Shown here in pieces: positions 7,724 to 15,801 of a DNA stretch of 47,520 nucleotides. The notes below the pieces were generated by a model. The model was not told the origin of the DNA. It worked only from the letters and a program-made list of their open reading frames with translations, and did no database searches. Within the stretch, counting starts at the first letter, position 1. The number at the start of each line of letters is the position of its first letter. The translations under genes were made by a program, and so were the position numbers. The stretch lies in NCBI GenBank assembly GCA_041447245.1, contig JBGMEA010000002.1, positions 1 through 47,520 on the forward strand, written 5' to 3'. Source of the DNA: JBGMEA01 sp041447245 (GTDB lineage Bacteria > Bacillota > Clostridia > Eubacteriales > Anaerofustaceae).

Positions 7724-8419
7724 ATGGAATCAAATATGCAGATCGAGATCAAAAAAGGACACATTATAAAAACGTGCAAAAAACTCTTTTATGAAAAAGG
7801 ATATCGGGAAACCACCTATGAAGATATCTGCGAAGGCGCGGGAGTTACCGTGGGTACCATTACGTACCATCTGACAGGAAAACGAAATCTGGCAATGATG
7901 GTGTTCAGCGAATATGAAGAACATCACCGCAGCAAAATGGAGCACATCACGGGCGGACGATATGATCTGCGCACACTGACTTCGCTGCGCATTCTGCGAT
8001 GGTGGCATCGCGTGGCAACAGACAGCGGCATCCGACAATTTGTGACCGAACTATGCGAAGAAGGCATTGCAAGAAGCGTGTTGATAAACCATATCGAATA
8101 TGTATTTCAAATGCTGGTATTGGAATATGACCTGTATATCTCGGAAAAAAAGCTGAAATTCATTGCATCTTCGCATGTCGGAATGACATGTGAATTGCTG
8201 ATCGGAATGACGGATCACCATGAAATCGGCGATGCAAACGAAATTGCGGACTTCATCATCGAAAGCATGTTCAAATCTCTCGATACCGATTATATTACCA
8301 TACGTGATCTGATAAAAAGGGTACATGAAATCCATGATACCTTGGAATCAGACAAGGATTATTTTGCTTATTTCCGTTACTCGGATCAAAATGCAACGGC
8401 ATTGACAGAGGTACAATAA
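7724..8419 (+). CDS. TetR-family transcriptional regulator
   Basis: A 231-aa protein. Residues 10-55 form the TetR DNA-binding domain: helix 1 with HIIKTCKKLFYEKGYRETT, then the helix-turn-helix DICEGAGVTVGTITYHLTG. The long C-terminal ligand domain shows no recognisable specificity. The gene is monocistronic between its own promoter (TATAAT at 7681) and the bidirectional terminator at 8475-8509. The downstream gene is convergent, so the target is more likely its own gene or a distant locus. Similar long TetR proteins in Clostridia often sit near corrinoid methyltransferase genes, and such a pair lies 1.8 kb downstream; regulation of that pair is only a guess. Confidence 0.8.
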   Translation: MESNMQIEIKKGHIIKTCKKLFYEKGYRETTYEDICEGAGVTVGTITYHLTGKRNLAMMVFSEYEEHHRSKMEHITGGRYDLRTLTSLRILRWWHRVATDSGIRQFVTELCEEGIARSVLINHIEYVFQMLVLEYDLYISEKKLKFIASSHVGMTCELLIGMTDHHEIGDANEIADFIIESMFKSLDTDYITIRDLIKRVHEIHDTLESDKDYFAYFRYSDQNATALTEVQ

Positions 8420-8474
8420 ACGAAAAAAAAGAAAAAGCCTTTCCCTCACCGAAAGCCAACATTTTCTGCAGCAC

Positions 8475-8509
8475 AAAAAAAACCGTGTTTCATACGCACG
8501 GTTTTTTTT
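8475..8509. terminator. Bidirectional terminator between convergent genes
   Basis: A perfect 13-bp stem of eight A plus ACCGTG-type pairing (8475-8487 with 8497-8509) and a 9-nt loop. A and T runs flank the core on both strands, so it serves both the TetR gene and the ATP-grasp gene. Confidence 0.85.
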
Positions 8510-8549
8510 CATATCTCTGATATTATTCTGAATCAATGCATAATAACAA

Positions 8550-9572
8550 TTATAAATCATGCAGCAATGATTTGTAATACGGAAGCAAACCCGTTTTATT
8601 CGGCGTATGTTCCGGCAGCTGCCAAAAGTCATAACCGGGATGGCAGTTTCCTTCCACAATCACAGGTCCTTCGGGAGTGATTGCCACATCCCAACCGACA
8701 TATCTGATTTCCGGAACCTCCATGGCTGCGGAAAGACACAAACGGACAGCTTCGGGAACAAACGGCAATTGATATCCGATAAACTCGATTCCCGAATACG
8801 GGTGGTGCGTCAGATTCGTCAGTGCGGCGGTATGTCCGATTCCCATAACCACCCCGGTCTGCATGTTGACGGGAGCACAAATTCCCCCGCTTTCCAGATT
8901 GTCAACGAATCGGAACGCTCCTTCCTCCGCATTGCCTGTTTTCAGCACCGTGTAAATCGGATAAGGAGTTCCGTTTGACACAAGCGTAACAATGCGCAGG
9001 GTATTGACGGAAAACGGATAGAGTGCGGCAAGAACTTCATGTTGAACAATCGCCTCTTCGACAACACCGAACCCTCCTTCTTTAATCACCCGATACAGAT
9101 CGGTCGGCCCGTCATACGCAGAAAGATAAAAACACTCGATTCCTTTCCCGCATTGCCCAATATCCGGCTTTGCAAAAACGGCATCTTTCCCTTGCGCAAA
9201 TCTGAGAAATTCGGATGCACCGAAATGCTGCACATTGAAAGACTCCCGTCCGAGATAGGCAGCGAATCGATCATTAAATAACGTCTTTCGGTCAAACAGA
9301 CATTCATGCGACGGTTTGTTCAGCAGGCTGATCATTCGCTTGTTGATAAATCGCGTCACGTATGTTTTCCGTTGTTTCGGAGTCATCTCATAAAATGCAA
9401 AAATCAGATAATCGTTGTAACCGGCTCCATATTTTACCGCGCAGATTAAAATATCCGCAAACAACAACACACAGCTTTTCCCTGTTTGCTCGTGAATACG
9501 GCTGATGATCTTTGTTAATTTTTGAATGCTTGCCCCGTGCAAGACTCTGAGCAGATAGCGGATTCTCTTCAT
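8550..9572 (-). CDS. Sugar-transfer-associated ATP-grasp enzyme
   Basis: A 340-aa protein of the ATP-grasp family often annotated as sugar-transfer associated or alpha-L-glutamate ligase-related. Family hallmarks are AVFAKPDIGQCGKGIECF (lysine and glycine loop for ATP), VVEEAIVQHEVLAALYP, SVNTLRIVTLV, and the C-terminal VGWDVAITPEGPVIVEGNCHPGYD with the metal-binding Glu/Asn pair. These enzymes form amide or ester bonds using an acyl phosphate, usually in cell-surface glycan tailoring; the substrate is unknown. The start has GAGGGACGG upstream. It is transcribed alone, convergent with the TetR gene, so no pathway partner is adjacent. Confidence 0.82.
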   Translation of the reverse strand: MKRIRYLLRVLHGASIQKLTKIISRIHEQTGKSCVLLFADILICAVKYGAGYNDYLIFAFYEMTPKQRKTYVTRFINKRMISLLNKPSHECLFDRKTLFNDRFAAYLGRESFNVQHFGASEFLRFAQGKDAVFAKPDIGQCGKGIECFYLSAYDGPTDLYRVIKEGGFGVVEEAIVQHEVLAALYPFSVNTLRIVTLVSNGTPYPIYTVLKTGNAEEGAFRFVDNLESGGICAPVNMQTGVVMGIGHTAALTNLTHHPYSGIEFIGYQLPFVPEAVRLCLSAAMEVPEIRYVGWDVAITPEGPVIVEGNCHPGYDFWQLPEHTPNKTGLLPYYKSLLHDL

Positions 9573-9840
9573 ATTCCGTCCCTCTCACATTAAAACCCAC
9601 AGACCTTCAATAGAATCATACATGATTTCATACCGATGTGCAATTACATTTATATATAATTGTTCAATTTATTGAATATAATCTTATTTTATGCAACAGA
9701 TATGTCTGTGTTTGACTGGCTTATATCATATAACGCCTCAAAGCAGGAAACTCCTTCAAATAAAAACATCAAAACACATCGCATCGCTGCATTTGAATGA
9801 ATACTGCAAATGATTGAATTTCTCAGCGCCATATACAAAA

Positions 9841-9874
9841 AAACAAATAATCAAAGGTCATTGATTATTTGTTT
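9841..9874. repeat. Perfect 14-bp inverted repeat
   Basis: AAACAAATAATCAA (9841-9854) and its exact complement (9861-9874) flank a 6-nt loop. AT-rich; it could be a weak terminator for a lost gene or a protein-binding palindrome. Confidence 0.7.
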
Positions 9875-10033
9875 ATGAAATTATACTCGGATCACAGTTC
9901 CGGTGCCTTTCGAATGATTTTCTCTTTTGATTTAAGCAAAATATCGCACGTTGTCAGTCCCGCTTATCCCGGTAAATATTGAACGTAAAATTGACTTTAT
10001 TTTTGCAAATGCAATCAATTTCACAAAAACATA

Positions 10034-10061
10034 TTGACTTTTTGCGCCAAATGTATAAAAT
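10034..10061 (+). promoter_or_regulatory. Promoter of the corrinoid-protein operon
   Basis: TTGACT at 10034-10039, a 16-base spacer, TAAAAT at 10056-10061. The roughly 135-nt leader contains a 9-bp hairpin (TTCCCATTT with AAATGGGAA, about 10084-10113). I do not recognise a cobalamin riboswitch in it. Confidence 0.6.
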
Positions 10062-10201
10062 ATAATTGAATAATTGTTATCGTTTCCCATTTCCATTTAT
10101 TGAAAATGGGAATGCTGCATTTGTTAGGATGCGCATATGAGAAGATAACTCGGTAAAGAATTGTGTTAAGCACAAAAAAGTGTATCACAGGGAGGAAAAC
10201 A

Positions 10202-10831
10202 ATGTCAAAAATAGCAGAAGTAAAAGCAAACGTCGAAGCAGGAAAAGCGAAGATCGTACCGGGACTGGTGCAGGAAGCACTGAACGAAGGTGCGGGCGCA
10301 CAGGAAATCCTGGCGGCAATGATCGAAGGAATGGGAGTGGTAGGCGAAAAATTCTCATCCGGAGAAATCTTTGTTCCTGAAATGCTGGTCGCGGCACGCG
10401 CCATGCAGAAAGGTGTCGAAGTATTAAAACCGCTTCTCGCAGGAGAAGGCGCGGTATCCCTCGGCAAATGTGTCATCGGAACGGTAGCGGGTGACCTGCA
10501 TGACATCGGCAAAAACTTGGTATCTCTGATGATCGAATCCGCGGGATTCGAAGTGATCGACCTCGGAGTGGATGTACCGAAAGAAAAATTCATCGAAACC
10601 ATCAAAGCAACTCCGGGAGTGAATCTCGTGGCATGCTCGGCACTCTTGACAACAACCATGCCGTCACTCGAAGAAACGGTCAAAGCAATCAAAGCAAGCG
10701 GTCTGACAGGCTTCAAAGTGATCGTGGGCGGAGCTCCGATTACACAAGGATTCGCTGATGAAATCGGTGCGGACGGATATGCTCAGGATGCCGGCGGAGC
10801 TGCCGTGCTTGCAAAATCCATCGTAAAATAA
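10202..10831 (+). CDS. Corrinoid (methylcobamide) carrier protein
   Basis: A 209-aa protein of the MtbC/MttC/MtgC-type corrinoid family. Residues 1-85 are the helical cap that shields the methyl group. Residues 88-209 are the B12-binding Rossmann domain with DLHDIG at 98-103 (His100 is the lower axial cobalt ligand), SALLTTTM at 146-153 and GGAPI at 176-180. It shuttles a methyl group from a substrate methyltransferase to a second methyltransferase or tetrahydrofolate. The start at 10202 has GGGAGG; an upstream in-frame ATG at 10163 has none. It is followed by a UroD-type methyltransferase 69 nt later, its likely partner. No activating ATPase (RamA-like) is in the window. Confidence 0.92.
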   Translation: MSKIAEVKANVEAGKAKIVPGLVQEALNEGAGAQEILAAMIEGMGVVGEKFSSGEIFVPEMLVAARAMQKGVEVLKPLLAGEGAVSLGKCVIGTVAGDLHDIGKNLVSLMIESAGFEVIDLGVDVPKEKFIETIKATPGVNLVACSALLTTTMPSLEETVKAIKASGLTGFKVIVGGAPITQGFADEIGADGYAQDAGGAAVLAKSIVK

Positions 10832-10848
10832 GAAAACAACATCATACC

Positions 10849-10874
10849 GCCGGATGCACCGATATGTGCACGGC
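10849..10874 (+). promoter_or_regulatory. Intercistronic hairpin between corrinoid and methyltransferase genes
   Basis: The stem GCCG/GGC plus TGCAC/GTGCA with a 6-nt loop lies between the two cistrons and has no T tract. It may stabilise or partly attenuate the transcript, so that more corrinoid protein than methyltransferase is made. Confidence 0.4.
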
Positions 10875-10900
10875 GAGATCAGAATCATAAAGGAGTAGCT

Positions 10901-11896
10901 ATGTTAACAAAAAAACAAAACCTCAGAGAAACCATCAAAGGTGGGAATCCTGACAGATTTGTCAATCAGTACGAATATCTCGGATTCATGAACGGAGCCA
11001 ATCCCTACACCGTAACGAATCTGCGACCCAACATGGGCGAAGCAGACAGAGCCAATGCGTGGGGCGTCACCTACAGCTTCCCGAACGGAACTCCGGGTCC
11101 GTTTCCCGTACATACGCCGGAAAAGGTTCTGTGCAAAGACATCACGAAATGGAAAGATTACATCAAGGCTCCGAAACTGGACTATCCTGATGAAGAGTGG
11201 CTGAAATACAAACCGGCGACAGAAACAGTAGACCGCAATGAAGTATTTGCAACCTATTTCATCGCCCCGGGCATCTTTGAACAGCTGCACAACTTTCAAG
11301 GCATGGATACCGCACTGATCAATCTTTACGAAGAACCGGAATATACACAGGAAATTATTGATTTCCTCGTGGATTGGGAACTGCGCTATGCGGAAAAAGT
11401 CTGCAAATTCTATCAGCCGGAAGCTCTCTTCCATCACGATGACTGGGGCAGTTACCGTTCTTCCTTCATGGCTCCGGCAATGTTTGAAGAATTCATCGTT
11501 CCCGCATACAAGAAAATTTACGGTTATTACAAAGAACACGGTGTGGAAATCATTGTGCACCACAGCGACTCCTATGCGGCAAACCTCGTTCCTTACATGA
11601 TCGAAATGGGCATTGACATCTGGCAGGGCGCGGCATCTACAAATGATGTCCCGAGTCTGATCAAACAGTATGGCGGAAAAATTTCCTTTATGGGAGATTT
11701 GGATAACGGCGTCATCGACCGCGGCGATGTCACAAGAGAAGAAATTGCAAAAGAAGTACGTAGATCCTGCGAAGCCTGCGGCAAATATTACTACATCCCG
11801 TGTTTGATCCGCGGCGGCGAAGGCAGCATCTATCCGGGCGTCTATGAAGCAGTCAGCGAAGAAATCGACAACATGAGCAAGGAAATGTTCAAATAA
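10901..11896 (+). CDS. UroD-family corrinoid methyltransferase
   Basis: A 331-aa protein of the uroporphyrinogen decarboxylase-like methyltransferase family (MtaA/MtbA/CmuA relatives). The N-terminal LRETIKGGNPDRFVNQYEY is typical of clostridial members, and the barrel core carries FHHDDWGS (178-184) and FMGDLDNG. The zinc site normally reads His-X-Cys; here it is HHSDS at 220-224, with Cys290, Cys293 and Cys301 further on, so the ligand set differs from MtaA/MtbA. The AAGGAG site and the corrinoid gene just upstream make a two-gene methyl-transfer unit closed by the terminator at 11931-11956. The methyl donor or acceptor (methoxylated compound, methylamine or other) cannot be inferred. Confidence 0.85.
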   Translation: MLTKKQNLRETIKGGNPDRFVNQYEYLGFMNGANPYTVTNLRPNMGEADRANAWGVTYSFPNGTPGPFPVHTPEKVLCKDITKWKDYIKAPKLDYPDEEWLKYKPATETVDRNEVFATYFIAPGIFEQLHNFQGMDTALINLYEEPEYTQEIIDFLVDWELRYAEKVCKFYQPEALFHHDDWGSYRSSFMAPAMFEEFIVPAYKKIYGYYKEHGVEIIVHHSDSYAANLVPYMIEMGIDIWQGAASTNDVPSLIKQYGGKISFMGDLDNGVIDRGDVTREEIAKEVRRSCEACGKYYYIPCLIRGGEGSIYPGVYEAVSEEIDNMSKEMFK

Positions 11897-11930
11897 AGAA
11901 CTATGAAATCAGATATCTCCAAATAACTGG

Positions 11931-11960
11931 AACTGCCGACAGCAATGTCGGCAGTTCTTT
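11931..11960 (+). terminator. Terminator of the corrinoid methyltransferase operon
   Basis: A perfect 11-bp stem AACTGCCGACA (11931-11941) with TGTCGGCAGTT (11946-11956), GCAA tetraloop, then CTTTT. Confidence 0.85.
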
Positions 11961-12130
11961 TCGGTTCCGAATAATCGGGCAGGAATTTAGCAAAGGTTGC
12001 GCATCGGCGGATTGATTGAAACTCAGTGAATCAATGGAAATATGCATAATAATTAATATTAATTATGTACAAATGAGTTATTTCATATAAAAATTTCGAT
12101 CTCTGCAATCCGACACGAGAAAGAATTGCA

Positions 12131-13015
12131 CTATGGAAACAGCAATTTCCGTTTGGAAAATCGGTTTGTCAGCGTTCCGATGCCTTGGATCGTCACGGAC
12201 ATTTCATCGCCTTCTTTCAGCCACACCCGATTTTCTTCCGGATATCCCATAATCACACCGCCGGGAGTTCCCGTAAAAATCAGATCTCCCGGCTTGAGCG
12301 TCATGACAGCGGACGCATAGCTGACAATCTTGGCACAGTTGAAAATCATAAAGCGCGTATTCGATGTCTGTCTCAGCTCCCCGTTGACGCGCATCTCAAT
12401 GTTCAAATCATTCGGATTCAACTCGTCTGATGTCACAATATGCGGTCCTACGGGCGCAAATCCGTCACAGGATTTTCCGATCAGCCATTGTCCGCTGAGA
12501 AACTGCAGATCACGAGCCGAGACGTCATTGCCGCAGGTATACCCAAAGATATAATGTTCCGCGTCTTCGACCGGTACGTTCCTTGCCTCTTTCCCGATGA
12601 CGATGACCAATTCCGCCTCATAATCCAACTTCACCGCACGATCCGGCAAAGGAATGTCTCCTTGATGGACATTGAGTGCATTGTTAAACTTGCCGAACAG
12701 CAACGGTTCCTTCGGCACCGCCTCGTTGGCTTCCGTTGTATGTGCACGATAATTCAGTCCCACGCAAAGGATTTTTTCGGGATGCATGATACATGGCGCA
12801 AAACTGATATCTTTTTCTTTCAAAAATGTCAGCTGATCCTGTTTCAGCACGCGGAGCTTTTCGATCGCCGTCCATCCCTGTGCAAGAATCTGATCCATGC
12901 TGTGCGGCAGATCCATGCTGTGAGTGGCTGCATTTTGCAGGATATCCGCCGCTCCGTCTTTTGTTCGGATTGCGGTGCGTACCTGTCCGTTTTCATAATA
13001 ATTCAATAATTTCAT
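12131..13015 (-). CDS. Fumarylacetoacetate hydrolase (FAH)-family protein
   Basis: A 294-aa protein. The C-terminal 210 residues are an FAH domain: ILCVGLNYRAH at the domain start, LDYEAELVIVIGKEA and GYTCGNDVSARDLQ supplying acidic metal ligands, WLIGKSCDGFAPVGPHI, and PGDLIFTGTPGGV near the end. Members cleave or decarboxylate 2-oxo or 1,3-dicarbonyl acids with a divalent metal, for example 2-oxohept-3-enedioate or acylpyruvates; the substrate here is unknown. The ATG at 13015 has AAAGGCGG. Its promoter (TTGACA at 13086-13081, 18-base spacer, TATACT at 13062-13057, minus strand) is back-to-back with that of the DUF3795 gene. Confidence 0.9.
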   Translation of the reverse strand: MKLLNYYENGQVRTAIRTKDGAADILQNAATHSMDLPHSMDQILAQGWTAIEKLRVLKQDQLTFLKEKDISFAPCIMHPEKILCVGLNYRAHTTEANEAVPKEPLLFGKFNNALNVHQGDIPLPDRAVKLDYEAELVIVIGKEARNVPVEDAEHYIFGYTCGNDVSARDLQFLSGQWLIGKSCDGFAPVGPHIVTSDELNPNDLNIEMRVNGELRQTSNTRFMIFNCAKIVSYASAVMTLKPGDLIFTGTPGGVIMGYPEENRVWLKEGDEMSVTIQGIGTLTNRFSKRKLLFP

Positions 13016-13056
13016 AAAGCCGCCTTTCGGATTGCAATGATAAAGAATATAAGACA

Positions 13057-13086
13057 AGTATACACTATATCCAAATTTTATGTCAA
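13057..13086 (-). promoter_or_regulatory. Promoter of the FAH-family gene
   Basis: Minus-strand TTGACA (13086-13081), 18-base spacer and TATACT (13062-13057), about 40 nt before the start codon. Confidence 0.7.
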
Positions 13087-13107
13087 TTGCGTCGGCATAC
13101 TTCCCGC

Positions 13108-13136
13108 TTGCATTCCTCTTCCCATTGGAATAAAAT
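13108..13136 (+). promoter_or_regulatory. Promoter of the DUF3795 gene
   Basis: TTGCAT, 17-base spacer, TAAAAT, ending 23 nt before the ATG; divergent from the FAH promoter. Confidence 0.6.
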
Positions 13137-13159
13137 AGAGAAAAAACAGGAGACACCCC

Positions 13160-13555
13160 ATGATAAAAGAACGCGGGATCGCTTATTGCGGACTCGCCTG
13201 TTGCATCTGTTCGCAGAACGAAATCTGTGTCGGATGCCGTAAGGATGGCTGCGAAGGAAAAGACTGGTGCAAAAATTTTGTTTGCTGCAAGACGAAAGGC
13301 ATTGCGGGATGCTGGGAATGCGAGGAATTCCCATGCGGCGAAAGCATGCTGGATAAACCGAAGATCCGCGCATTCTCCGAATTTGTACGGCGATACGGAG
13401 AAGAGAAATTAATGGAATGCCTCGCAGAAAACGAGCGCAACGGATTGATTTACCATCATCCGGGCACCATCACGGGTGATTACGATGAATCATCGGAAAC
13501 AGAAACGATCATTCACATGATTTTGACAGGACAAAAGAAAAGCGGATCGTCATGA
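13160..13555 (+). CDS. DUF3795 cysteine-rich protein
   Basis: A 131-aa protein with the DUF3795 pattern: an N-terminal AYCGLACCICSQNEICVGCR, a second cluster around DWCKNFVCCKTKG, and GCWECEEFPCGES. It has thirteen or more cysteines in the first 60 residues, then a helical region without Cys. Proteins of this family are widespread in anaerobes and presumably bind zinc or an Fe-S cluster; no function is established to my knowledge. The strand is divergent from the FAH gene. A terminator stem overlaps the end of the gene (13538-13566). Confidence 0.85.
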   Translation: MIKERGIAYCGLACCICSQNEICVGCRKDGCEGKDWCKNFVCCKTKGIAGCWECEEFPCGESMLDKPKIRAFSEFVRRYGEEKLMECLAENERNGLIYHHPGTITGDYDESSETETIIHMILTGQKKSGSS

Positions 13556-13566
13556 TCGGCTTTTTT
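13538..13566 (+). terminator. Terminator overlapping the end of the DUF3795 gene
   Basis: The stem AAAAGC-G-GATC with GATC-G-GCTTTT (one G-G mismatch) is followed by T residues; the stop codon at 13553-13555 lies inside the structure. Confidence 0.6.
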
Positions 13567-13645
13567 GTTCGGAATCAGCCGATCCGGCATCGATCCTTTG
13601 ATATTACATAAATTGAATGCACAATTAAAACATCAATAAAATCGA

Positions 13646-13674
13646 TTGACAAATCAAATTTATGTTCATATATT
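13646..13674 (+). promoter_or_regulatory. Strong promoter in front of the methyltransferase stub
   Basis: TTGACA, 17-base spacer, TATATT; close to the sigma-A consensus although the gene behind it is only 49 codons long. Confidence 0.7.
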
Positions 13675-13747
13675 TTTCTTGATTTTATCGTGTGTTTTCA
13701 TGGCCTCGCGAGACCGCACATTATTTTTGAAATCAGGAGGCAGGGAA

Positions 13748-13897
13748 ATGTTTTACAATCAGGAGTTTCTCAACGAAAAGACACTGCTTTTTCACGATCT
13801 GTACACAGGCACAATTCCGAAGCGGGTACCGATTGCGGCAAGCATCGCAACGGAAGTCTGCATTGAGCACGCCGAACTTCCTCTTGCCCCTCCGTAA
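13748..13897 (+). pseudogene. 49-codon stub resembling the N-terminus of a UroD-family methyltransferase
   Basis: The ATG at 13748 follows a textbook AGGAGG and a near-consensus promoter. The peptide contains FLNEKTLLFHDLYTGTIPKR followed by VPIAAS, which resembles the start of clostridial UroD-type methyltransferases (pattern memory). It stops after PLAPP with TAA, directly followed by a strong terminator at 13897-13931. I interpret it as an internally deleted methyltransferase gene whose promoter and 5' end survive. A genuine small peptide gene is the alternative, since promoter, ribosome site, frame and terminator are all intact. Confidence 0.45.
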
Positions 13898-13931
13898 AAA
13901 AAGAAGACGGGTGTATTCCGTCTTCTTTTTT
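13897..13931. terminator. Bidirectional terminator
   Basis: A perfect 14-bp stem (AAAAAAGAAGACGG with its complement at 13918-13931) and a 7-nt loop. It serves the stub on the plus strand and the lipoprotein gene on the minus strand. Confidence 0.85.
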
Positions 13932-13977
13932 CGTTCCCATAATTCTCTTCCCCAATCCCTCCGATCTTCGCAGCGGA

Positions 13978-14478
13978 CTATTCGCTCGCTACGGAGATTG
14001 TGATTGTCAATTCTTTATTTTCCTCGTCATAGGATGCAGACACGGCATTTTTTTTCGAGTCGGATGCAGTGTACATATCATACCCGTCGGATGTCATCGT
14101 ATACTGATCCACTGTAAAGCCCGCACTCTGCAGTTTTTTGACATACGAATCAAAGTCGCTTTTCTTCACTTCGTCGATGGTAATCCAGGAATAATCGTTG
14201 GAATCCATCACATAGACAATCGTGCCGACCGTAAATTTCGGCAGCAGCTTTGCGGCGTCGCCGCTCGGCCAGTCCGTACCGCCCAACGTTGCAGAATTCC
14301 CTTCATCATCCTTCACTGTCACTGTACCGTCTTTGGAATTGTAATCAACATTTCCGCCCGTACTGTTGCTGATTGCTTTCTCTGCGGCCTTTTCCGCCGC
14401 TTTGTCTGCCAATCCGCATGACGCGACCGACAAAACAAGACCAAGTGCAATCAGCACCGCCAATAATTTTTTGAGCAT
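13978..14478 (-). CDS. DUF6591-like lipoprotein
   Basis: A 166-aa secreted lipoprotein. The signal peptide MLKKLLAVLIALGLVLSVAS precedes the lipobox Cys21. An Ala/Glu helix follows, then a domain with TLGGTDWPSGDAAKLLPKF, VDQYTMTSDGYDMYTA and a strand-rich C-terminus ending LTITISVASE, the pattern of DUF6591 in Clostridia. It would sit on the outer face of the membrane; function is unknown. The next gene upstream (14505) encodes a multi-pass membrane protein 26 nt away on the same strand, so the two probably form one transcript ending at 13897-13931. Confidence 0.75.
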   Translation of the reverse strand: MLKKLLAVLIALGLVLSVASCGLADKAAEKAAEKAISNSTGGNVDYNSKDGTVTVKDDEGNSATLGGTDWPSGDAAKLLPKFTVGTIVYVMDSNDYSWITIDEVKKSDFDSYVKKLQSAGFTVDQYTMTSDGYDMYTASDSKKNAVSASYDEENKELTITISVASE

Positions 14479-14504
14479 ACCCGCTTACTCCTTTTTTTAA
14501 TGAA

Positions 14505-14912
14505 TTATTTGATGAGTTTGATTTTACCGACAAGGGGAAGTTCTTTTGCTTTTCCTGTAAATCCGTTAATCATACCCATAATAAAGAGTACGAACATGCC
14601 GATGCTCAACACCCAAGTGATCGCACTCACGACGTAAAACAGCCCATACGAATAGGTTGCATAAAATATTGCCGTTGAGATCGCGCTGAGAATGCCGCTG
14701 ACGATACCGACGGCTATGCCAAGGAGCAATAAGATAAGCCCTTGATTCGCATGAAATCTGCCGTATTTTGACTGCGGTGCCGCAACCAAAGGAAGGAAAA
14801 ACAAAATTCCGAAATAAGCAAAACCGCTTACGACTTTGTTCGCATTGATATCCTGAGGATCGAACTGATTGGTGCTGTCCGGTGTGTTGAATGGTGATTG
14901 TTGCTGTGTCAT
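14505..14912 (-). CDS. Small multi-pass membrane protein, DUF4870/Tic20-like
   Basis: A 135-aa protein. The ATG at 14912 with AAGGAGG is the real start; a longer frame reaching 15119 has no ribosome site. A polar, Gln/Pro/Asn-rich N-terminus is followed by FAYFGILFFLPLVAA, SKYGRFHANQGLILLLLG and further hydrophobic helices, four in total. The HANQG motif between helices is typical of DUF4870/Tic20-like proteins. The role is unknown. It is co-directional with the lipoprotein gene downstream. Confidence 0.7.
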   Translation of the reverse strand: MTQQQSPFNTPDSTNQFDPQDINANKVVSGFAYFGILFFLPLVAAPQSKYGRFHANQGLILLLLGIAVGIVSGILSAISTAIFYATYSYGLFYVVSAITWVLSIGMFVLFIMGMINGFTGKAKELPLVGKIKLIK

Positions 14913-15473
14913 AACAGTAACCTCCTTAATAAATTGAAAAATAAGTACCGATATAAACGGTTTTTTGCCGTCCCGAGACGGTCGTGGCGCTGCTGCCTGA
15001 TCACTGTCCGTATGCCGCCCAACAGCCTTGGCGGCTGTTTCGCAGTGCATCGGCGAACAGATAAAACCGGGCATCGGATTGTGCAACATCGCCACGCAAT
15101 CCGCGCTGGCAAAGTGCACATCTCACGCCCGTAACAAATCAACGCACGCTTTGCCGAAATAATACGCCGGAACAATGGAAACATCGGAGAATCGGATCAC
15201 ATTCCAGGGAGTTCCGTCCGAGTCCGCACATGTTCCGAGCCCAAAAGATGTCAGAGAAGTACTTTCCGAACATCTTTTCATGGCAATCATAGCCGTTTTT
15301 CCTTATTTCGTAAATCACCCTGAGGGTGATCTTACAATTGAATGAATTCGAAAATCCTCTTTTTTATGAAAACAACATGCTCTCGCAATATATTGCATAT
15401 ATTGATTGTGTTTATTATTATTCAAAATTAATGGCGTGCATTATCCCGCATTTTTCGGAATTGCGGACGAAAC
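14913..15473. other. 560-bp intergenic region with one hairpin
   Basis: No supported gene. A perfect 9-bp inverted repeat (15243-15251 with 15270-15278, AAAAGATGT/ACATCTTTT) and a small ATCACC/GGTGAT hairpin near 15316-15332 are the only structures seen. Confidence 0.5.
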
Positions 15474-15764
15474 TTATTCCAAAGGAGATACGGTCGAATT
15501 GATCGATTCAATGGACAGGTGCATTTCATCCAGTTTGCCGCTCAGTTCCGAAAGGGTGGATTCGATTGCGTCAAGCCTTCCGATTACCGCTCCGATATTA
15601 TCCATTCCGCCTCCGCTCAAAACGTTCAGCGTTGCGGTAATGGCATCGAGTTTATCGCAGAGCGTTCCGCAGTCTTCCTCTCTGTTCCACATGGAAGACA
15701 GATCACCCCGCATATCGCGAAGCACACCCAAAATCTCGTTCAGAATTTTACCTTGTTCATCCAT
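15474..15764 (-). CDS. Small coiled-coil protein, paralogue of the upstream gene
   Basis: A 96-aa protein from the ATG at 15764 (AGGAG six bases upstream; an ATG four codons earlier is possible). Heptad-like helices (ILNEILGVLRDMRGDL, IGRLDAIESTLSELSGKLDE) alternate with a glycine hinge VLSGGGMDN. The unit CDKLDAITATLN resembles EKLDCITGG and DKLDSIRASI of the upstream protein (15802-16089), so the two are paralogues. Probably a cytoplasmic oligomer; function unknown. The pair may form a hetero-oligomer. It is encoded 38 nt after the first paralogue on the same strand. Confidence 0.6.
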   Translation of the reverse strand: MDEQGKILNEILGVLRDMRGDLSSMWNREEDCGTLCDKLDAITATLNVLSGGGMDNIGAVIGRLDAIESTLSELSGKLDEMHLSIESINSTVSPLE

Positions 15765-15801
15765 GCGGCTCCTCATCTTTCTCCGATCGGCATCGAAAAC
15801 A

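Larger units (their letters stand above)
9600..10160. other. 560-bp AT-rich intergenic region
   Basis: No convincing gene. It contains a perfect inverted repeat (9841-9874), an 18-base stretch (9737-9754) that matches the leader of the IS30-like element at the right end with one mismatch, and the promoter of the corrinoid gene (10034-10061). Confidence 0.6.

Noticed and set aside
10062..10200. Possible cobalamin riboswitch before the corrinoid gene
   Set aside because: The leader is short and has only a simple hairpin; no B12-box pattern.
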